Positions 1 to 9,716 of a stretch of 64,000 nucleotides of DNA are shown here, piece after piece. Made by a program: the position numbers and the translations under genes. Origin of the DNA: Tepidamorphaceae bacterium (GTDB lineage: Bacteria > Pseudomonadota > Alphaproteobacteria > Rhizobiales > Tepidamorphaceae). The stretch covers positions 586,007-650,006 of the forward strand of contig JANQNT010000023.1 of NCBI GenBank assembly GCA_028279445.1. The letters are read 5' to 3'. Below the pieces are notes generated by a model that was given only the letters and a program-made list of their open reading frames with translations, ran no database searches and was not told where the DNA came from. Every line of letters starts with the position of its first letter. The first letter of the stretch is position 1.

Positions 1-803
1 AGCGGCACCGCCAAGCGTGTCGCCAGTTCGCTCAGGAACTTATCGATGCGCCGGGCATTGGCGCCCAGATCATGCTGGCCGTAGCGCGCACGCGAGCGCA
101 TGTCGACCTGCGCGTTGTCGCCGTCATAGCTGATCCGCACCACCACATCGTCGGAGAAGCCGAACAGCATCGAGCGCGCCACCGCCTCGACACGGCCCGG
201 CAGACCGTCTCCGGGAGCGCGGGCGTCGAGCACCTGCCACTGACGATCCTCGATGAGCGCCAGCACGATTGAGTAGACGCCCTCCGGCGGCTGCGCGGCG
301 CGCAGCGGCACGATCTGCGGATAGGCAAGCCGCTGCACGGCGGTGAAATCGCGGTTGTAGGTGACCGAATTCGACAGCGGCGGGCGCTGCGCGCGGGCGG
401 CCGGCATGTCCGGGGGATTGAGCGGATCGGTGGTGATGTCGGTGATCGAGGGCTTCTCGAAATAGACCACCGCCGCCCACAGCGGGATGGCCAGCACCGC
501 GAGCGCGAAGATGACGCCGACGGCCGCATCGCCAAGCCCTCTCCAGCCATGCCGCAGCACGGTGACCAGCGCGGCCGCCGCAAGGACAATGGCGCTCATC
601 GCCAGCAGGCTTGCCAGTCCGAGCGAGCCAAGCAGGGTCGGCGTGTCGATCAGGTTGATGCGGTGCAGGAGCGTTGCGATGACGACGACGGGAATGGACA
701 GCGCGCCCAGCCGGCGCGCCCACACACCCTTCATCGTCTCGCGGCTGATCTCCGGATCGATCGCCTGACGGTCGAGAATGTCGATGATGGTCTGATCGCC
801 CAT
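1..803 (-). CDS. DUF1499 family membrane protein (3' end beyond window)
   Basis: Reading leftward from an ATG at 803, at least 267 codons stay open to the window edge, so the C-terminus is missing. Residues about 32-46, 57-83 and 92-114 are hydrophobic and look like three membrane segments. They are followed by the DITTDPLNPP stretch typical of DUF1499 and a soluble region with alternating strands and basic residues (VVVRISYDGD). DUF1499 proteins have no established biochemical role. The gene is followed upstream (800s) by the acyl-CoA ligase on the same strand with a 36-base gap. The family call is confident; function is unknown. Confidence 0.75.
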   Translation of the reverse strand, partial: MGDQTIIDILDRQAIDPEISRETMKGVWARRLGALSIPVVVIATLLHRINLIDTPTLLGSLGLASLLAMSAIVLAAAALVTVLRHGWRGLGDAAVGVIFALAVLAIPLWAAVVYFEKPSITDITTDPLNPPDMPAARAQRPPLSNSVTYNRDFTAVQRLAYPQIVPLRAAQPPEGVYSIVLALIEDRQWQVLDARAPGDGLPGRVEAVARSMLFGFSDDVVVRISYDGDNAQVDMRSRARYGQHDLGANARRIDKFLSELATRLAVP

Positions 804-839
804 GCGCCGCGACCGTGTCCTGCTGACTGCTGATTCGTC

Positions 840-2468
840 CTATGCCGTTGGCAGCTTATAACCCTCAAACTGATCCCTGAGAGCGGTTTTCTTGATCTTG
901 CCGGTGGCAGTGTGCGGAATTTCCGCAACGATTGCCACGTCGTCGGGCATCCACCACTTGGCCACCTTGCCGTCCATGAACGCCAGAATTGCGGCCGGAT
1001 CGATGTCGCGTTCGGGCTTGGGCACCACGACCAGGAGCGGCCGCTCGTCCCACTTGGGATGGGGAATGCCGATCACCGCGGCTTCGGCGACATCCGGGTG
1101 GCCGACGGCAATGTTCTCCAGGTCGATGGTGGAAATCCACTCGCCGCCGGACTTGATGACATCCTTGGCGCGGTCGGTGATGCGCATGTAGCCCTCCGCG
1201 TCCATGGTGGCCACATCACCGGTGTCGAAATACCCTTCCTCGTCGCAGATTTCGCCGCCCTCGCCCTTGAAGTAGGAGGCGGAGATCGCCGGCCCGCGGA
1301 CCTTCAGCCGGCCGAAGGTGGTGTCGTCCCAGGGCAGCGGCTTGCCGTCGTCGTCGGTGATCTTCATCTCCACGGTGAATGGCGGGTGGCCCTGTTTTTC
1401 CTGCACATCCAGGCGTGCATCGCCGGTCAGTCCCGCATAGGCCGGCTTGAGCGAGCACAACGTGCCGAGCGGGCTCATCTCGGTCATGCCCCAGGCGTGG
1501 ATGACGTCGACGCCGTAATCGTCCTGGAACTTCCTGGTCATGGCGCGCGGGCAGGCCGCACCGCCGATGATCACCCGCTTCAGGCTTGTGAGCTGCGCGC
1601 CGGTCTCTTCCATGTGCTGCAGCAGCAGGAGCCAGACCGTGGGCACCGCCGCGGTCACGGTCACCTGTTCGGTCTCGAGCAGTTCATGGATCGCCGCGCC
1701 GTCCATGCGCGCGCCGGGCATGACGCATTTGGAGCCGGCCATGGGCGTCGAAAACGCCAGCGACCAGCAATTGGCGTGGAACATCGGCACCACCGGCATC
1801 ACCACGTCGTTGCTCGACAGGCCCAGCATGTCGGGCTGAAGCACGGACATGGAATGCAGCACGTTGGAGCGGTGGGTGTAGAGCACGCCCTTCGGGTTGC
1901 CGGTGGTGCCGGAGGTGTAGCACATGCCCGCGGCATTGTTCTCGTCGACCTCGACCCAGGCGAAGTCACCGTCGAAGCCGGCGATCCAGTCCTCGTAGCA
2001 GACGAGGTCGGCAAGCGAGGTGTCCGGCATGCTGGCCGCGTCGGTCATCAGCACGATGCGCTCGACGGTGTGCAGCTTGTCCACGATCTGCTCGAGGATG
2101 GGCACGAAGGTGATGTCGGCGAACAGCAGCCGGTCCTCGGCGTGGTTGATGATATAGGCGATCTGGTCGGGAAACAGGCGCGGATTGACCGTGTGATAGA
2201 TCGCCCCGACGCCCATGATGCCGTACCAGAGCTCCATGTGGCGCCAGGTGTTCCAGGCCAGCGTCGCCACCCGGTCGCCCACGCCGATGCCGGCAGCCGA
2301 CAAACCCTGGGCGACCTTCAACGCGTTGAGGCGCACATCGGCGTAGGTGGTGCGGTGGATCGGCCCTTCGGCGGAGCGCGACACCACCTCCCGCGCGCCG
2401 TGGTAGATCGCCGCGTGATCGATCACCCGGTGGCACAGCAGCGGCCAGTCCTGCATCAGTCCGAGCAT
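840..2468 (-). CDS. Acyl-CoA ligase (AMP-binding, FadD/DmdB type)
   Basis: A 542-residue ANL-superfamily enzyme, expected to activate a fatty or short-chain carboxylic acid with ATP and CoA. The AMP-binding signature [11 protein letters not shown] is at about residues 184-195, the adenylation aspartate motif GYFDTGDVA in the second half, and the catalytic lysine region TGKIKK near residue 526. The start at 2468 ([11 protein letters not shown]) matches the common N-terminus of this subfamily; the open frame continues further upstream but there it overlaps the divergent amidase. Length fits the long-chain/methylmercaptopropionate ligase group. The exact substrate cannot be read from sequence. 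Confidence 0.88.
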   Translation of the reverse strand: MLGLMQDWPLLCHRVIDHAAIYHGAREVVSRSAEGPIHRTTYADVRLNALKVAQGLSAAGIGVGDRVATLAWNTWRHMELWYGIMGVGAIYHTVNPRLFPDQIAYIINHAEDRLLFADITFVPILEQIVDKLHTVERIVLMTDAASMPDTSLADLVCYEDWIAGFDGDFAWVEVDENNAAGMCYTSGTTGNPKGVLYTHRSNVLHSMSVLQPDMLGLSSNDVVMPVVPMFHANCWSLAFSTPMAGSKCVMPGARMDGAAIHELLETEQVTVTAAVPTVWLLLLQHMEETGAQLTSLKRVIIGGAACPRAMTRKFQDDYGVDVIHAWGMTEMSPLGTLCSLKPAYAGLTGDARLDVQEKQGHPPFTVEMKITDDDGKPLPWDDTTFGRLKVRGPAISASYFKGEGGEICDEEGYFDTGDVATMDAEGYMRITDRAKDVIKSGGEWISTIDLENIAVGHPDVAEAAVIGIPHPKWDERPLLVVVPKPERDIDPAAILAFMDGKVAKWWMPDDVAIVAEIPHTATGKIKKTALRDQFEGYKLPTA

Positions 2469-2541
2469 GTCCGACGTATCCCCTCGCTTGCTTCCGGCGT
2501 AACGTGCGGGCCGGCTATCGCTGGCAAAAGGATGTCCCCAG

Positions 2542-3993
2542 GTGCCCGGTTCCCACAAGAGCGAATTTCCCGCCGACGCCACCGCCCTGTGCAAGCGAAT
2601 CGCGGCAGGCGATATCGGCGTGCGCGAGGCGGTCACGGCAACCCTGGCGCGCATCGACGCGCTGAACCCGGCACTCAACGCCGTGGTGACGCTCGAACAG
2701 GAGCGCGCGCTTGCCGAAGCGGACAAAGCGGATGCAGCACGCGCCGGCGGCGGGGACCTGCCGCCCCTGTTCGGCCTTCCGGTCACCATCAAGGACGCCT
2801 TCGAGGTCGCGGGTATGCGGAGCACGGCCGGCGCGCCGGCCCATGCGGACCATGTGCCCGAGCGCTCGGCGGATGCGGTGGAACGCCTGACGAAAGCCGG
2901 CGCCATCGTCATCGGCAAGACCAATGTGCCGCCCTACTCCGCCGACTTCATCGCCGACAATCCGGTGTTCGGGCGCACGGCCAATCCCTGGGACAGCGAG
3001 GTCACGCCCGGCGGCTCTTCCGGCGGCGCGGCGGCCGCCGTCGCCACGGGCATGAGCGCCTTCGAGCTTGGCTCGGACATCGGCGGATCAATCCGCATCC
3101 CGTCGCATTTCTGCGGCATCTTCGGCCTCAAGCCGACACGCGGACTGGTGGCGTTGCGCGGACACATCCCGCCGGCACCCGGCGATACCGACACCGCCGA
3201 TCTTGCCGTCGCCGGACCGCTGGCACGCTCGGCGCGCGATCTCGACCTGCTCATCGATGTGCTCTCGGGCGGCGCACAGCACCTCGCGCCGGCACGGATC
3301 GCGTCACCGAAGGGCCTGCGCGTGGCGGTGTGGCTCGACGATGGCTATGCGCCGGTGGGCGGCGCAATCGGCGAGGCGATCACCACGGTTGCGGACGGGT
3401 TGCGTGCCGAGGGCGCGCGCGTTTCCTTCGATGCCCGGCCCGACTTCGACGCCCAGGACATGTTCGCCACCTACGCCACCATGCTGCACCACATCGTGTG
3501 CATCGACCTGCCGCCGGAGCGACGCGCCGCGATCGCCGCGCGCGATCACCAGGCGGACGAGTCACGCCCCACGCATGACGCGCTGCAGGCGCGCGGCGCC
3601 GCACTTGGACGCGAGGGCTACGACGCACTGCAACGCCGACGCCACGGATTCGCCCGCGCCTGGGCGGACTTCTTCACCCGCTGGGACGCGCTGCTGTGTC
3701 CGGCGGCACCGCTCGCCGCCTTCCCGCATCCGACCGAACCGGTGTTCCTGAAACGCACGCTCGATGTGGACGGAGCACCCGTCCCCTATGCCGATCTGAT
3801 GCGCTGGTCGGCACCTGCCCTGTTCGGCGGCATGCCCGCGACGGTCGCTCCGATAGGACAGTTCGCCACGTCCGCGTCCGGTGCGCGGCTGCCGCTCGGC
3901 GTGCAGATCGTCACCGGGCACGGCCGCGACCGTGACGCGATCGCGCTCGCCGGCATCATCGGGGCCTTCACGCCACCACCCGTTGCAGCGTGA
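2542..3993 (+). CDS. Amidase (amidase-signature family)
   Basis: A 483-residue amidase-signature hydrolase. The catalytic triad is visible: Lys in VTIKDAF (about residue 84), the cis-Ser in GGSSGGAAAA (about 157-166) and the nucleophile Ser in GSDIGGSIRIP (about 178-188). Family members hydrolyse amides, and some are GatA-like, but there is no gatB or gatC nearby, so a role as Glu-tRNA amidotransferase is unlikely. The start is a GTG at 2542; the nearby ATG at 2532 is out of frame. It is divergent from the acyl-CoA ligase across 73 bases, so the two may share a control region. Substrate unknown. Confidence 0.87.
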   Translation: MPGSHKSEFPADATALCKRIAAGDIGVREAVTATLARIDALNPALNAVVTLEQERALAEADKADAARAGGGDLPPLFGLPVTIKDAFEVAGMRSTAGAPAHADHVPERSADAVERLTKAGAIVIGKTNVPPYSADFIADNPVFGRTANPWDSEVTPGGSSGGAAAAVATGMSAFELGSDIGGSIRIPSHFCGIFGLKPTRGLVALRGHIPPAPGDTDTADLAVAGPLARSARDLDLLIDVLSGGAQHLAPARIASPKGLRVAVWLDDGYAPVGGAIGEAITTVADGLRAEGARVSFDARPDFDAQDMFATYATMLHHIVCIDLPPERRAAIAARDHQADESRPTHDALQARGAALGREGYDALQRRRHGFARAWADFFTRWDALLCPAAPLAAFPHPTEPVFLKRTLDVDGAPVPYADLMRWSAPALFGGMPATVAPIGQFATSASGARLPLGVQIVTGHGRDRDAIALAGIIGAFTPPPVAA

Positions 3994-4083
3994 AGCAACC
4001 CGGCCCTGCCGAAATCCGCTTTGACTTTCGCCCGCCAACTCCTTCGAATACGGCCCAAGGCACCATTTGCGAAAGGCAGACCG

Positions 4084-5472
4084 ATGGCACCGCTCAGCAA
4101 CGTCGCCATGCGCGATATCGAAACCGTGCTGCATCCCTATACCAACCTCGCCACGCACCGCGAAACCGGGCCGCTGACGCTGGAACGCGCTAAGGGCGTC
4201 TACGTCTATGACGTCGACGGCAAGCCCTACATCGAGGGCATGGCCGGCCTGTGGTGCACGACGCTTGGCTACGGCAACGAGGAACTGATCGAGACCGCTG
4301 CCGAGCAGATGCGCCAGCTCTCCTTCACCCATCAGTTCGGCGGCAAGAGCCACGAACCGGGCATCGCGCTGGCCGAGAAGCTGAAAGAACTCGCCCCGGT
4401 GCCGGTCTCGAAGGTATTCTTCACCTGCTCGGGTTCGGAGGCCAACGACACCCAGGTCAAGCTCGTCTGGTACATGAACAACGCGCTCGGCCGGCCGGAG
4501 AAGAAGAAGATCATCGCCCGTGAGCGCGGCTATCACGGCGTCACGGTCGCCACCGCGAGCCTGACCGGCCTGCCGGCCAACCATACGGATTTCGACCTGC
4601 CGATCGCCAACATCCAGCACGCCGCCTGTCCGCATCACTACCGCTTCGGCGCGGATGGCGAGAGCGAGGAGGATTTCGCCACCCGGCTGGCCGAGGAACT
4701 CGAAGCGCAGATCCTGCGCGAGGGACCGGAGACGGTCGCCGCCTTCATCGCAGAGCCGGTGATGGGTGCCGGCGGGGTCATCGTGCCGCCGACGACATAC
4801 TATCCGAAGATCCAGGCAGTGCTGGAGAAGTACGACGTGATGCTGATCGCCGATGAGGTGATCTGCGGCTTCGGGCGGCTCGGCGCCATGTTCGGCTCCA
4901 CGGTGATGGACATGCAACCGCAGTCGATCTCGGTCGCCAAGGGGCTGTCGTCGGCCTATCAGCCCATCGGCGCGGTGATGATCCCCGAAAACATGTATCA
5001 GGCGATGGTCGACCAGAGCCGCAAGATCGGCGTGTTCGGCCACGGTTTCACCTATTCCGGCCATCCGGTCGCCGCGGCGGTGGCGCTGAAAACGCTGGAC
5101 ATCTACCAGCGTGACGGCATCGTCGCGCAGGCACAGGCGAGGACGCCGCAGTTCCAGGCCCGCCTGAACCGTCTGGCCGATCACCCGCTGGTCGGCGATG
5201 CGCGCGGCGTCGGCATGATCGGTGCCGTCGAGATCGTCGCCGACAAGACGCGCAAGACGCAGTTCGACCCCAAGCAGGGCGTGGCCGCGAAGGTGGTGAA
5301 GTTCTGCGAGGACGGCGGACTGATCCTGCGCAATCTCTATGGCGACGTGGTCGCGATCTGTCCGCCGCTGGTGATCAGCGAAGCTGAGACCGACCAGCTC
5401 TTCGATATCCTGGAAGGCGCGCTCGACAAGACGGAGCGCTGGATCGGCGCGCAGGGCCTGCGGGCGGCCTGA
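4084..5472 (+). CDS. Class III aminotransferase (PLP-dependent)
   Basis: A 462-residue fold-type I aminotransferase of the omega-amino-acid:pyruvate group. The cofactor-binding Asp lies in LIADEVICGFGR (about residue 257) and the Schiff-base Lys in SVAKGLSSAY (about 286). An in-frame upstream extension to 4021 exists but has no family resemblance, so ATG 4084 (MAPLSNVAM), preceded by aaaggcag, was chosen. Likely substrates are omega-amines such as putrescine, beta-alanine or GABA-like compounds, with pyruvate or 2-oxoglutarate as acceptor; specificity cannot be fixed. It follows the amidase by 90 bases and could be co-transcribed with it. Confidence 0.87.
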   Translation: MAPLSNVAMRDIETVLHPYTNLATHRETGPLTLERAKGVYVYDVDGKPYIEGMAGLWCTTLGYGNEELIETAAEQMRQLSFTHQFGGKSHEPGIALAEKLKELAPVPVSKVFFTCSGSEANDTQVKLVWYMNNALGRPEKKKIIARERGYHGVTVATASLTGLPANHTDFDLPIANIQHAACPHHYRFGADGESEEDFATRLAEELEAQILREGPETVAAFIAEPVMGAGGVIVPPTTYYPKIQAVLEKYDVMLIADEVICGFGRLGAMFGSTVMDMQPQSISVAKGLSSAYQPIGAVMIPENMYQAMVDQSRKIGVFGHGFTYSGHPVAAAVALKTLDIYQRDGIVAQAQARTPQFQARLNRLADHPLVGDARGVGMIGAVEIVADKTRKTQFDPKQGVAAKVVKFCEDGGLILRNLYGDVVAICPPLVISEAETDQLFDILEGALDKTERWIGAQGLRAA

Positions 5473-5678
5473 GGCGGGCGCTGTTCCTCATGATCACGGT
5501 TTGCGCAACACAGCGAAACGCAATGTGATCCCGATGGCGGTAGGCTGTAAGGGATTTCACATTAAGATCATCACGTTGCCGCGATTTCGCCGGAGTCCGT
5601 CACCATCTGGCGCAGGTGGAATTCAGGATGGCACCGGAACGGCAAGCGGGTGCCGCCAGCTTCGTGGAGAGCAGGACG

Positions 5679-5873
5679 ATGTCCGACACGACCTTCAATG
5701 ACCGCGCAGTCCAGCCGGCGGACCGGCAGTTGCTTCGGCAGTACCGGACACTGGCCATCAAGGCGGTCAGTGCAGCCGCCGCCTTCCGGTCGAACCGCAC
5801 GCCCAAGCCTGCAAGCCAGCGTAACCGGCTGGTTCCCGGCGGCGTGCTGGCCGGTGAACACGGCAGCGACTGA
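5679..5873 (+). CDS. Small hypothetical protein (64 aa)
   Basis: A 64-residue basic frame starting at ATG 5679 with an AGGA-like site (gagagcagga) just upstream. The N-terminal half (QLLRQYRTLAIKAVSAA) would form an amphipathic helix; the tail is rich in Arg, Pro and Gly. No signal peptide or membrane segment. It lies between the aminotransferase and the convergent LysE gene, ending 20 bases from that gene's stop. I do not recognise a named family. It is supported by the ribosome site, codon usage and position only, so it could be a chance frame. Confidence 0.5.
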   Translation: MSDTTFNDRAVQPADRQLLRQYRTLAIKAVSAAAAFRSNRTPKPASQRNRLVPGGVLAGEHGSD

Positions 5874-5893
5874 TTGCCTTCGCCCCACCCGGT

Positions 5894-6505
5894 TCACTGG
5901 GGCGGATTGAGGATCAGCGAAGCCGCGATCGTCGCCATGATGGCGGCGATGGCAAGATCGAGCACCCGCCAGGCGAACGGCTTCGCGAAAACCGGCGCCA
6001 GCAGCCGGGCGCCGTAGCCAAGCCCGTAGAACCACACGACCGACGCCAGCGCGCCGCCGACCCAGAAGGCGGTGCGGTCGGCTCCCGCAAGACGCGCCGA
6101 GACGCCGCCGAACAGCACCACCGTGTCGAGATAGACATGCGGGTTCGCCCAGGTGAACAGGAAGGCCGTGACAAGCGCGGCCTTCAGGGACCCGGCGCCT
6201 TCTCCGCGCGCCTGCAGCTTGTGCGGCGACAACGCACGGCGCAGCGCCAGCGCCGCGTAGACCAGCAGGAACGCCGCGCCACCCCAGGTGGCCAGCGCGA
6301 TCAGCGCCGGTGTTTGACGGATCAGTGTACCCAGACCCAGTACGCCGGCGGCGATCAGAACCGCGTCCGATACCGCGCACAGCGTGGTGACGGCGAAGAC
6401 ATGCTCGCGCAGCAGGCCCTGGCGCAGCACGAAGGCGTTCTGCGCGCCGATGGCGACGATCAACCCGAGCCCGAGCAGGAAGCCGGAAATGGCGGTCGAA
6501 CTCAT
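5894..6505 (-). CDS. LysE/ArgO family amino acid exporter
   Basis: A 203-residue polytopic membrane protein with about six hydrophobic stretches. It has the LysE-family hallmarks: an N-terminal GAQNAFVLRQG motif (about residues 20-30) and the WANPHVYLDT stretch in the middle. Members export basic amino acids such as lysine or arginine through the inner membrane. Its gene ends tail to tail with the 64-residue small protein and its start is 9 bases from the stop of the VCBS-repeat protein on the same strand. No LysG/ArgP-type regulator is adjacent. Confidence 0.88.
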   Translation of the reverse strand: MSSTAISGFLLGLGLIVAIGAQNAFVLRQGLLREHVFAVTTLCAVSDAVLIAAGVLGLGTLIRQTPALIALATWGGAAFLLVYAALALRRALSPHKLQARGEGAGSLKAALVTAFLFTWANPHVYLDTVVLFGGVSARLAGADRTAFWVGGALASVVWFYGLGYGARLLAPVFAKPFAWRVLDLAIAAIMATIAASLILNPPQ

Positions 6506-6514
6506 TGCCCGCCG

Positions 6515-7375
6515 TCAGCGAAAGTCGGCAACGCGCAGGCGCACATTGCCGCCGCCACGCAGACGCACATCCAGATGCGACGCTGACACCTCGACAATCT
6601 CGCCGATCTCGTCGGGCAGCGCCGCAGCCCCGACGACGCGGACCCGCCACGGCGTGATGTCCAATGCCAGAAGCCGCGTGCGCGGCTGGTCTGGAAGGAT
6701 CAGTTCCGGCCGGGCATCGCCGTCGATATCGAGCAGCGCCGACAGGTTGAGCGCGCGCGACCCGATGGCGTGATTGGAGACACCGGCATGGTCGAGCCGC
6801 TTGACGAGTGTCTCGCCGGTAAAGCTCCAGATCTCCAGAATGCCGCCGATATGCGGGGTTTTCACGAGTGCGATCTCATCGACACCGTCGCCGTCCACAT
6901 CGAGCACGCCCGCCGGATTGAGCCAGCGATTGCGCTGGCCGATTTCCGGCGTTTCCGCGACCAAGCTCAGCCCGCCGTCGCGCATGCCGTAGACGGCGAG
7001 CGCCGCGCCATCGGTCAGGCTTGCGCGGATGGTGACGATCTCGTTGCGGCCATCACGATCCAGATCGACGATGCGCGGCGTGATGTCCTCGAAGACCTGC
7101 GTTTGTGGCAGCATCAGCCGCAGTGTCGTGCCGTCGGCGGTTTCCACCGCCAACCCGCCGGCCTCGATGCTGTCGCCAAGCACACCGTGTCCATAGCGGT
7201 TCGTGGGCGCGACGTACCAGGCCGCGACGATGTCGCCGGACCCTGCCCGTGCCGTGTCGCCGTCCGGCAGGCGCTCCGCCTGCGCCATTGCGCCAGTGAC
7301 CGCCGCCACTGCGATCGCCAATGCCACCGCCATGGGCAAGAGCAGGCGGGGGACAGGCGGCTGGAGGCGTTTCAT
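6515..7375 (-). CDS. Exported FG-GAP/VCBS-repeat protein
   Basis: A 286-residue protein with an N-terminal signal peptide (hydrophobic core about 12-28, cleavage probably after AMAQA). It carries three calcium-binding-like FG-GAP/VCBS motifs: DLDRDGRNEI, DVDGDGVDEI and DIDGDARPEL. Such repeats build beta-propeller blades that often bind Ca2+ or other proteins in the periplasm. With only about three to four blades, it may form a partial propeller or oligomerise. It lies 23 bases from the unknown exported protein upstream (7399-8058) and 9 bases before lysE, which suggests a small leftward operon. No enzymatic motif was seen. Confidence 0.75.
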   Translation of the reverse strand: MKRLQPPVPRLLLPMAVALAIAVAAVTGAMAQAERLPDGDTARAGSGDIVAAWYVAPTNRYGHGVLGDSIEAGGLAVETADGTTLRLMLPQTQVFEDITPRIVDLDRDGRNEIVTIRASLTDGAALAVYGMRDGGLSLVAETPEIGQRNRWLNPAGVLDVDGDGVDEIALVKTPHIGGILEIWSFTGETLVKRLDHAGVSNHAIGSRALNLSALLDIDGDARPELILPDQPRTRLLALDITPWRVRVVGAAALPDEIGEIVEVSASHLDVRLRGGGNVRLRVADFR

Positions 7376-7398
7376 GCGCGGATTGGTGCGCGGTCGAC

Positions 7399-8058
7399 TC
7401 AGCGATTGAAATCCAGGTTCAGCGTGTCGCTCACCGCGGTGATCTGCGGCAGCAGGTCCTGAAACGTGTGCGCCTCGGTCCAGAATATCGCCTGGATGGC
7501 GAGGTCGTTGTCCGACATGTAGTAGTTGCGGAAGGACAGCGTCAAATCGCTGATCTCCGCCACATAATCGATGGTCTGCCAGACGGTGCCATTGATCGAG
7601 ATCTGGCCCTCATGGCTGATCCGGACATCGTTCGTGCCCGCACCTTGCCGCGCGTTCTTCAGGATCGCCTCACGAAACTGCTTCAGCCGCAACTGCGTCT
7701 TCTCGACGATGACGCCGAAATAGATGTCATCGGTCCGGGTGCGATAATAGCCCTCGAAAGCCCCTTCGGGATCGTTTTCCAGCCAGTTGTCGGAGCTCAG
7801 GCAATAGCTGAGGGGCGCATTGCCGCTCTCGACCTTGACCAGTCCATCGCACGGGTCGCGACGCGCCTTGACCGGGCCGCCAAGCCCGCCGCCGGCGAAG
7901 TCCCAGGTGCCATTGTCGTAGATGATGATCTCGCGGCCGTTGACCTCGCCGCGCCCCACCTCCTGCTGCGCCAGCGCCGGCGGCGCGGGCAGGCTGAACA
8001 CCATCAGTGCCAGCACCAGGGCGAAAGCCACCCGTCTCACGATCGTAACGCTCGCCAT
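7399..8058 (-). CDS. Exported hypothetical protein (219 aa)
   Basis: A 219-residue protein with a clear signal peptide (MASVTIVRR then a hydrophobic core, cleavage about APPALAQQ). The mature start contains GREIIIYDNGTWDF, seen in several small exported bacterial proteins of unknown role. The mature part has two Cys (in PCDG and LSYC) that could form a disulphide. I do not recognise a named family. It is first in a leftward group with the VCBS-repeat protein and lysE; the 125 bases between it and the SDR gene hold no obvious hairpin. Confidence 0.65.
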   Translation of the reverse strand: MASVTIVRRVAFALVLALMVFSLPAPPALAQQEVGRGEVNGREIIIYDNGTWDFAGGGLGGPVKARRDPCDGLVKVESGNAPLSYCLSSDNWLENDPEGAFEGYYRTRTDDIYFGVIVEKTQLRLKQFREAILKNARQGAGTNDVRISHEGQISINGTVWQTIDYVAEISDLTLSFRNYYMSDNDLAIQAIFWTEAHTFQDLLPQITAVSDTLNLDFNR

Positions 8059-8183
8059 CGCCCGATCACTCTCCCCGTTTGTTGCTCGACCGTCTTCGGA
8101 ACGCGGAGCATTGCAAGAAAGCGACCGTCAGAAAACCCCTTTGCCATGACAGCGCGATGGCAGCGCGACCGGCCAGTCGGACC

Positions 8184-8936
8184 TCAGACGTGCTGGCCGC
8201 CGTTGATGTGGATTTCCGCGCCGTTCACGTAAGAGCCTGTCTCGGTACACAGCGCGTAGATGATCTTGGCCACCTCGTCGGGCTTGCCGAGGCGCTGCAT
8301 GGGAATGTTCTCGACGATCTTCTCGGTGCCGGGACTGAGGATCGAGGTATCGATCTCGCCCGGCGCGATGGCGTTGACCCGCACGCCCAGCCGGCCGAAG
8401 TCGTTGGCCTGTTCGCGCGTCAGCGCGGCGAGCGCTGCCTTCGAGGTGCCGTAGGCGGAGCCGGCGAAGGGGTGCACCCGGCTGCCGGCTATCGAGGTGA
8501 CGTTGACGACGGCGCCCTTGGCCGCGGTCAGTTCATCGACCAGGCCGGCGGCGAGCATCATCGGCCCGAAGAAGTTGACCTGGAACACCTTCGACCAGTC
8601 ATCGAAATGCGTATTGAGCGCGCCCAGCCGGCCACCGTCCTCCTGCTTGGGCGAAATCGCCGCGTTGTTGACCAATGCATGCAACTCGCCGCCGTCCTCG
8701 GCAATGCGCCGCTTCATTTCCGAGATGCCCTCGGCGGTGTTGGCCGCGTTGCCCAGATTGATCTGGATATGGTCCTCGGGACCCGCCTCCCAGGGACAGT
8801 CCTCCGGGAAGCCATGCCGCGAGCAGGTGATCACCCGCCAACCGGCGCTGGAAAAGCGCTTCACCGTCGCATGGCCGATGCCACGGCTTGCGCCGGTCAG
8901 TACCAGGATGCGTCGTCTGTCGGGTGAAGGGGGCAT
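8184..8936 (-). CDS. SDR family NAD(P)-dependent oxidoreductase
   Basis: A 250-residue classical short-chain dehydrogenase. It shows the cofactor motif TGASRGIG (about 14-21), the NNAA motif, the catalytic Ser in VTSIAGS and the active-site YGTSK (YxxxK). The C-terminus (SYVNGAEIHINGGQHV) is typical of FabG-like members. Substrate is unknown; these range from 3-oxoacyl-ACP reductases to sugar and alcohol dehydrogenases. It sits 35 bases downstream of pdxH on the same strand, so the two may be co-transcribed, an arrangement common in rhizobia. Confidence 0.87.
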   Translation of the reverse strand: MPPSPDRRRILVLTGASRGIGHATVKRFSSAGWRVITCSRHGFPEDCPWEAGPEDHIQINLGNAANTAEGISEMKRRIAEDGGELHALVNNAAISPKQEDGGRLGALNTHFDDWSKVFQVNFFGPMMLAAGLVDELTAAKGAVVNVTSIAGSRVHPFAGSAYGTSKAALAALTREQANDFGRLGVRVNAIAPGEIDTSILSPGTEKIVENIPMQRLGKPDEVAKIIYALCTETGSYVNGAEIHINGGQHV

Positions 8937-8971
8937 GGGTCCAGGGTCCGTGCTCGATCAGCGTTGATGCG

Positions 8972-9601
8972 TCATGGATAAAGATGCGTCGACGTCCAGG
9001 GCTGGCCGGACGCGGTACGCGTGTATCGTATACGCTCGTGCAGCCGGAACCGACCTTCCCGCCAGAATTCCATCTCCACCGGATCGATCCGCAAACCCGA
9101 CCAGTGCGGCGGACGGGGGATGCGGCCCACGGCGAACTTCGCGGTGTATTCGGCCACCGCCGCCTCCAGCGCAAAGCGGCCCTCCAGCGGGCGCGACTGC
9201 TGCGATGCCCACGCGCCGATGCGGCTGACGCGCGCACGGCTATCGAAATAGGCGTCCGCCTCGCTGTCGTCGATGACCGTCACCGGACCGCGCACCCGGA
9301 TCTGACGGCCGAGCGACTTCCAGTGCAGGCAGAAGGCCGCCTTGCGGCTCGCGAGTAGCTCCGTCCCCTTGGCGCTCTCGAAGTTGGTATAAAACGTGAA
9401 GCCGCGTTGATCCCACCCCTTCAGCAGAACCATGCGCACGTTGGGCAGGCCGTCGCCATCAACGGTGGCCAAGGCGATGGCGTTGGGGTCGTTTGGCTCG
9501 CTCTTTTCCGCCTGCGCAAACCACTCGGAGAACTGCGCGAACGGATCGTCGGCTGACCTTGGGTCACCGTCTGTTAAGACCTGATCGGTTTTACTGGTCA
9601 C
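8972..9601 (-). CDS. pdxH: Pyridoxamine 5'-phosphate oxidase
   Basis: A 209-residue flavoprotein that oxidises pyridoxine/pyridoxamine 5'-phosphate to the active cofactor PLP, using FMN and oxygen. Family landmarks are [19 protein letters not shown] near residue 45, the [16 protein letters not shown]-contact stretch, a [15 protein letters not shown] strand and the final WTSTHLYP. The start is a GTG at 9601 with a strong GGGGGA site about eight bases upstream. It is divergent from the surface lipoprotein gene, which in rhizobia is the usual neighbour. Confidence 0.93.
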   Translation of the reverse strand: MTSKTDQVLTDGDPRSADDPFAQFSEWFAQAEKSEPNDPNAIALATVDGDGLPNVRMVLLKGWDQRGFTFYTNFESAKGTELLASRKAAFCLHWKSLGRQIRVRGPVTVIDDSEADAYFDSRARVSRIGAWASQQSRPLEGRFALEAAVAEYTAKFAVGRIPRPPHWSGLRIDPVEMEFWREGRFRLHERIRYTRTASGQPWTSTHLYP

Positions 9602-9716
9602 TTACAAGTCCCCCGCTTCGATACGCGAGGCATGGCACCCAATTTGCCGCATTTCGCGCCTATTCTCGAGGTCTCCGGGGGCCGACGGGAAGCATTCGAA
9701 GGGCACGGACCACCCG

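Noticed and set aside
912..3578. Long + strand open frame (888 codons) across the acyl-CoA ligase and amidase region
   Set aside because: It runs antisense to the ligase with its conserved motifs and is His/Arg/Gly-rich without any family match; high GC makes long antisense frames common.
2542..3993. GatA subunit of the Glu-tRNA amidotransferase
   Set aside because: The amidase signature is shared, but no gatB/gatC are near and the region around the active site is of the general amidase type.
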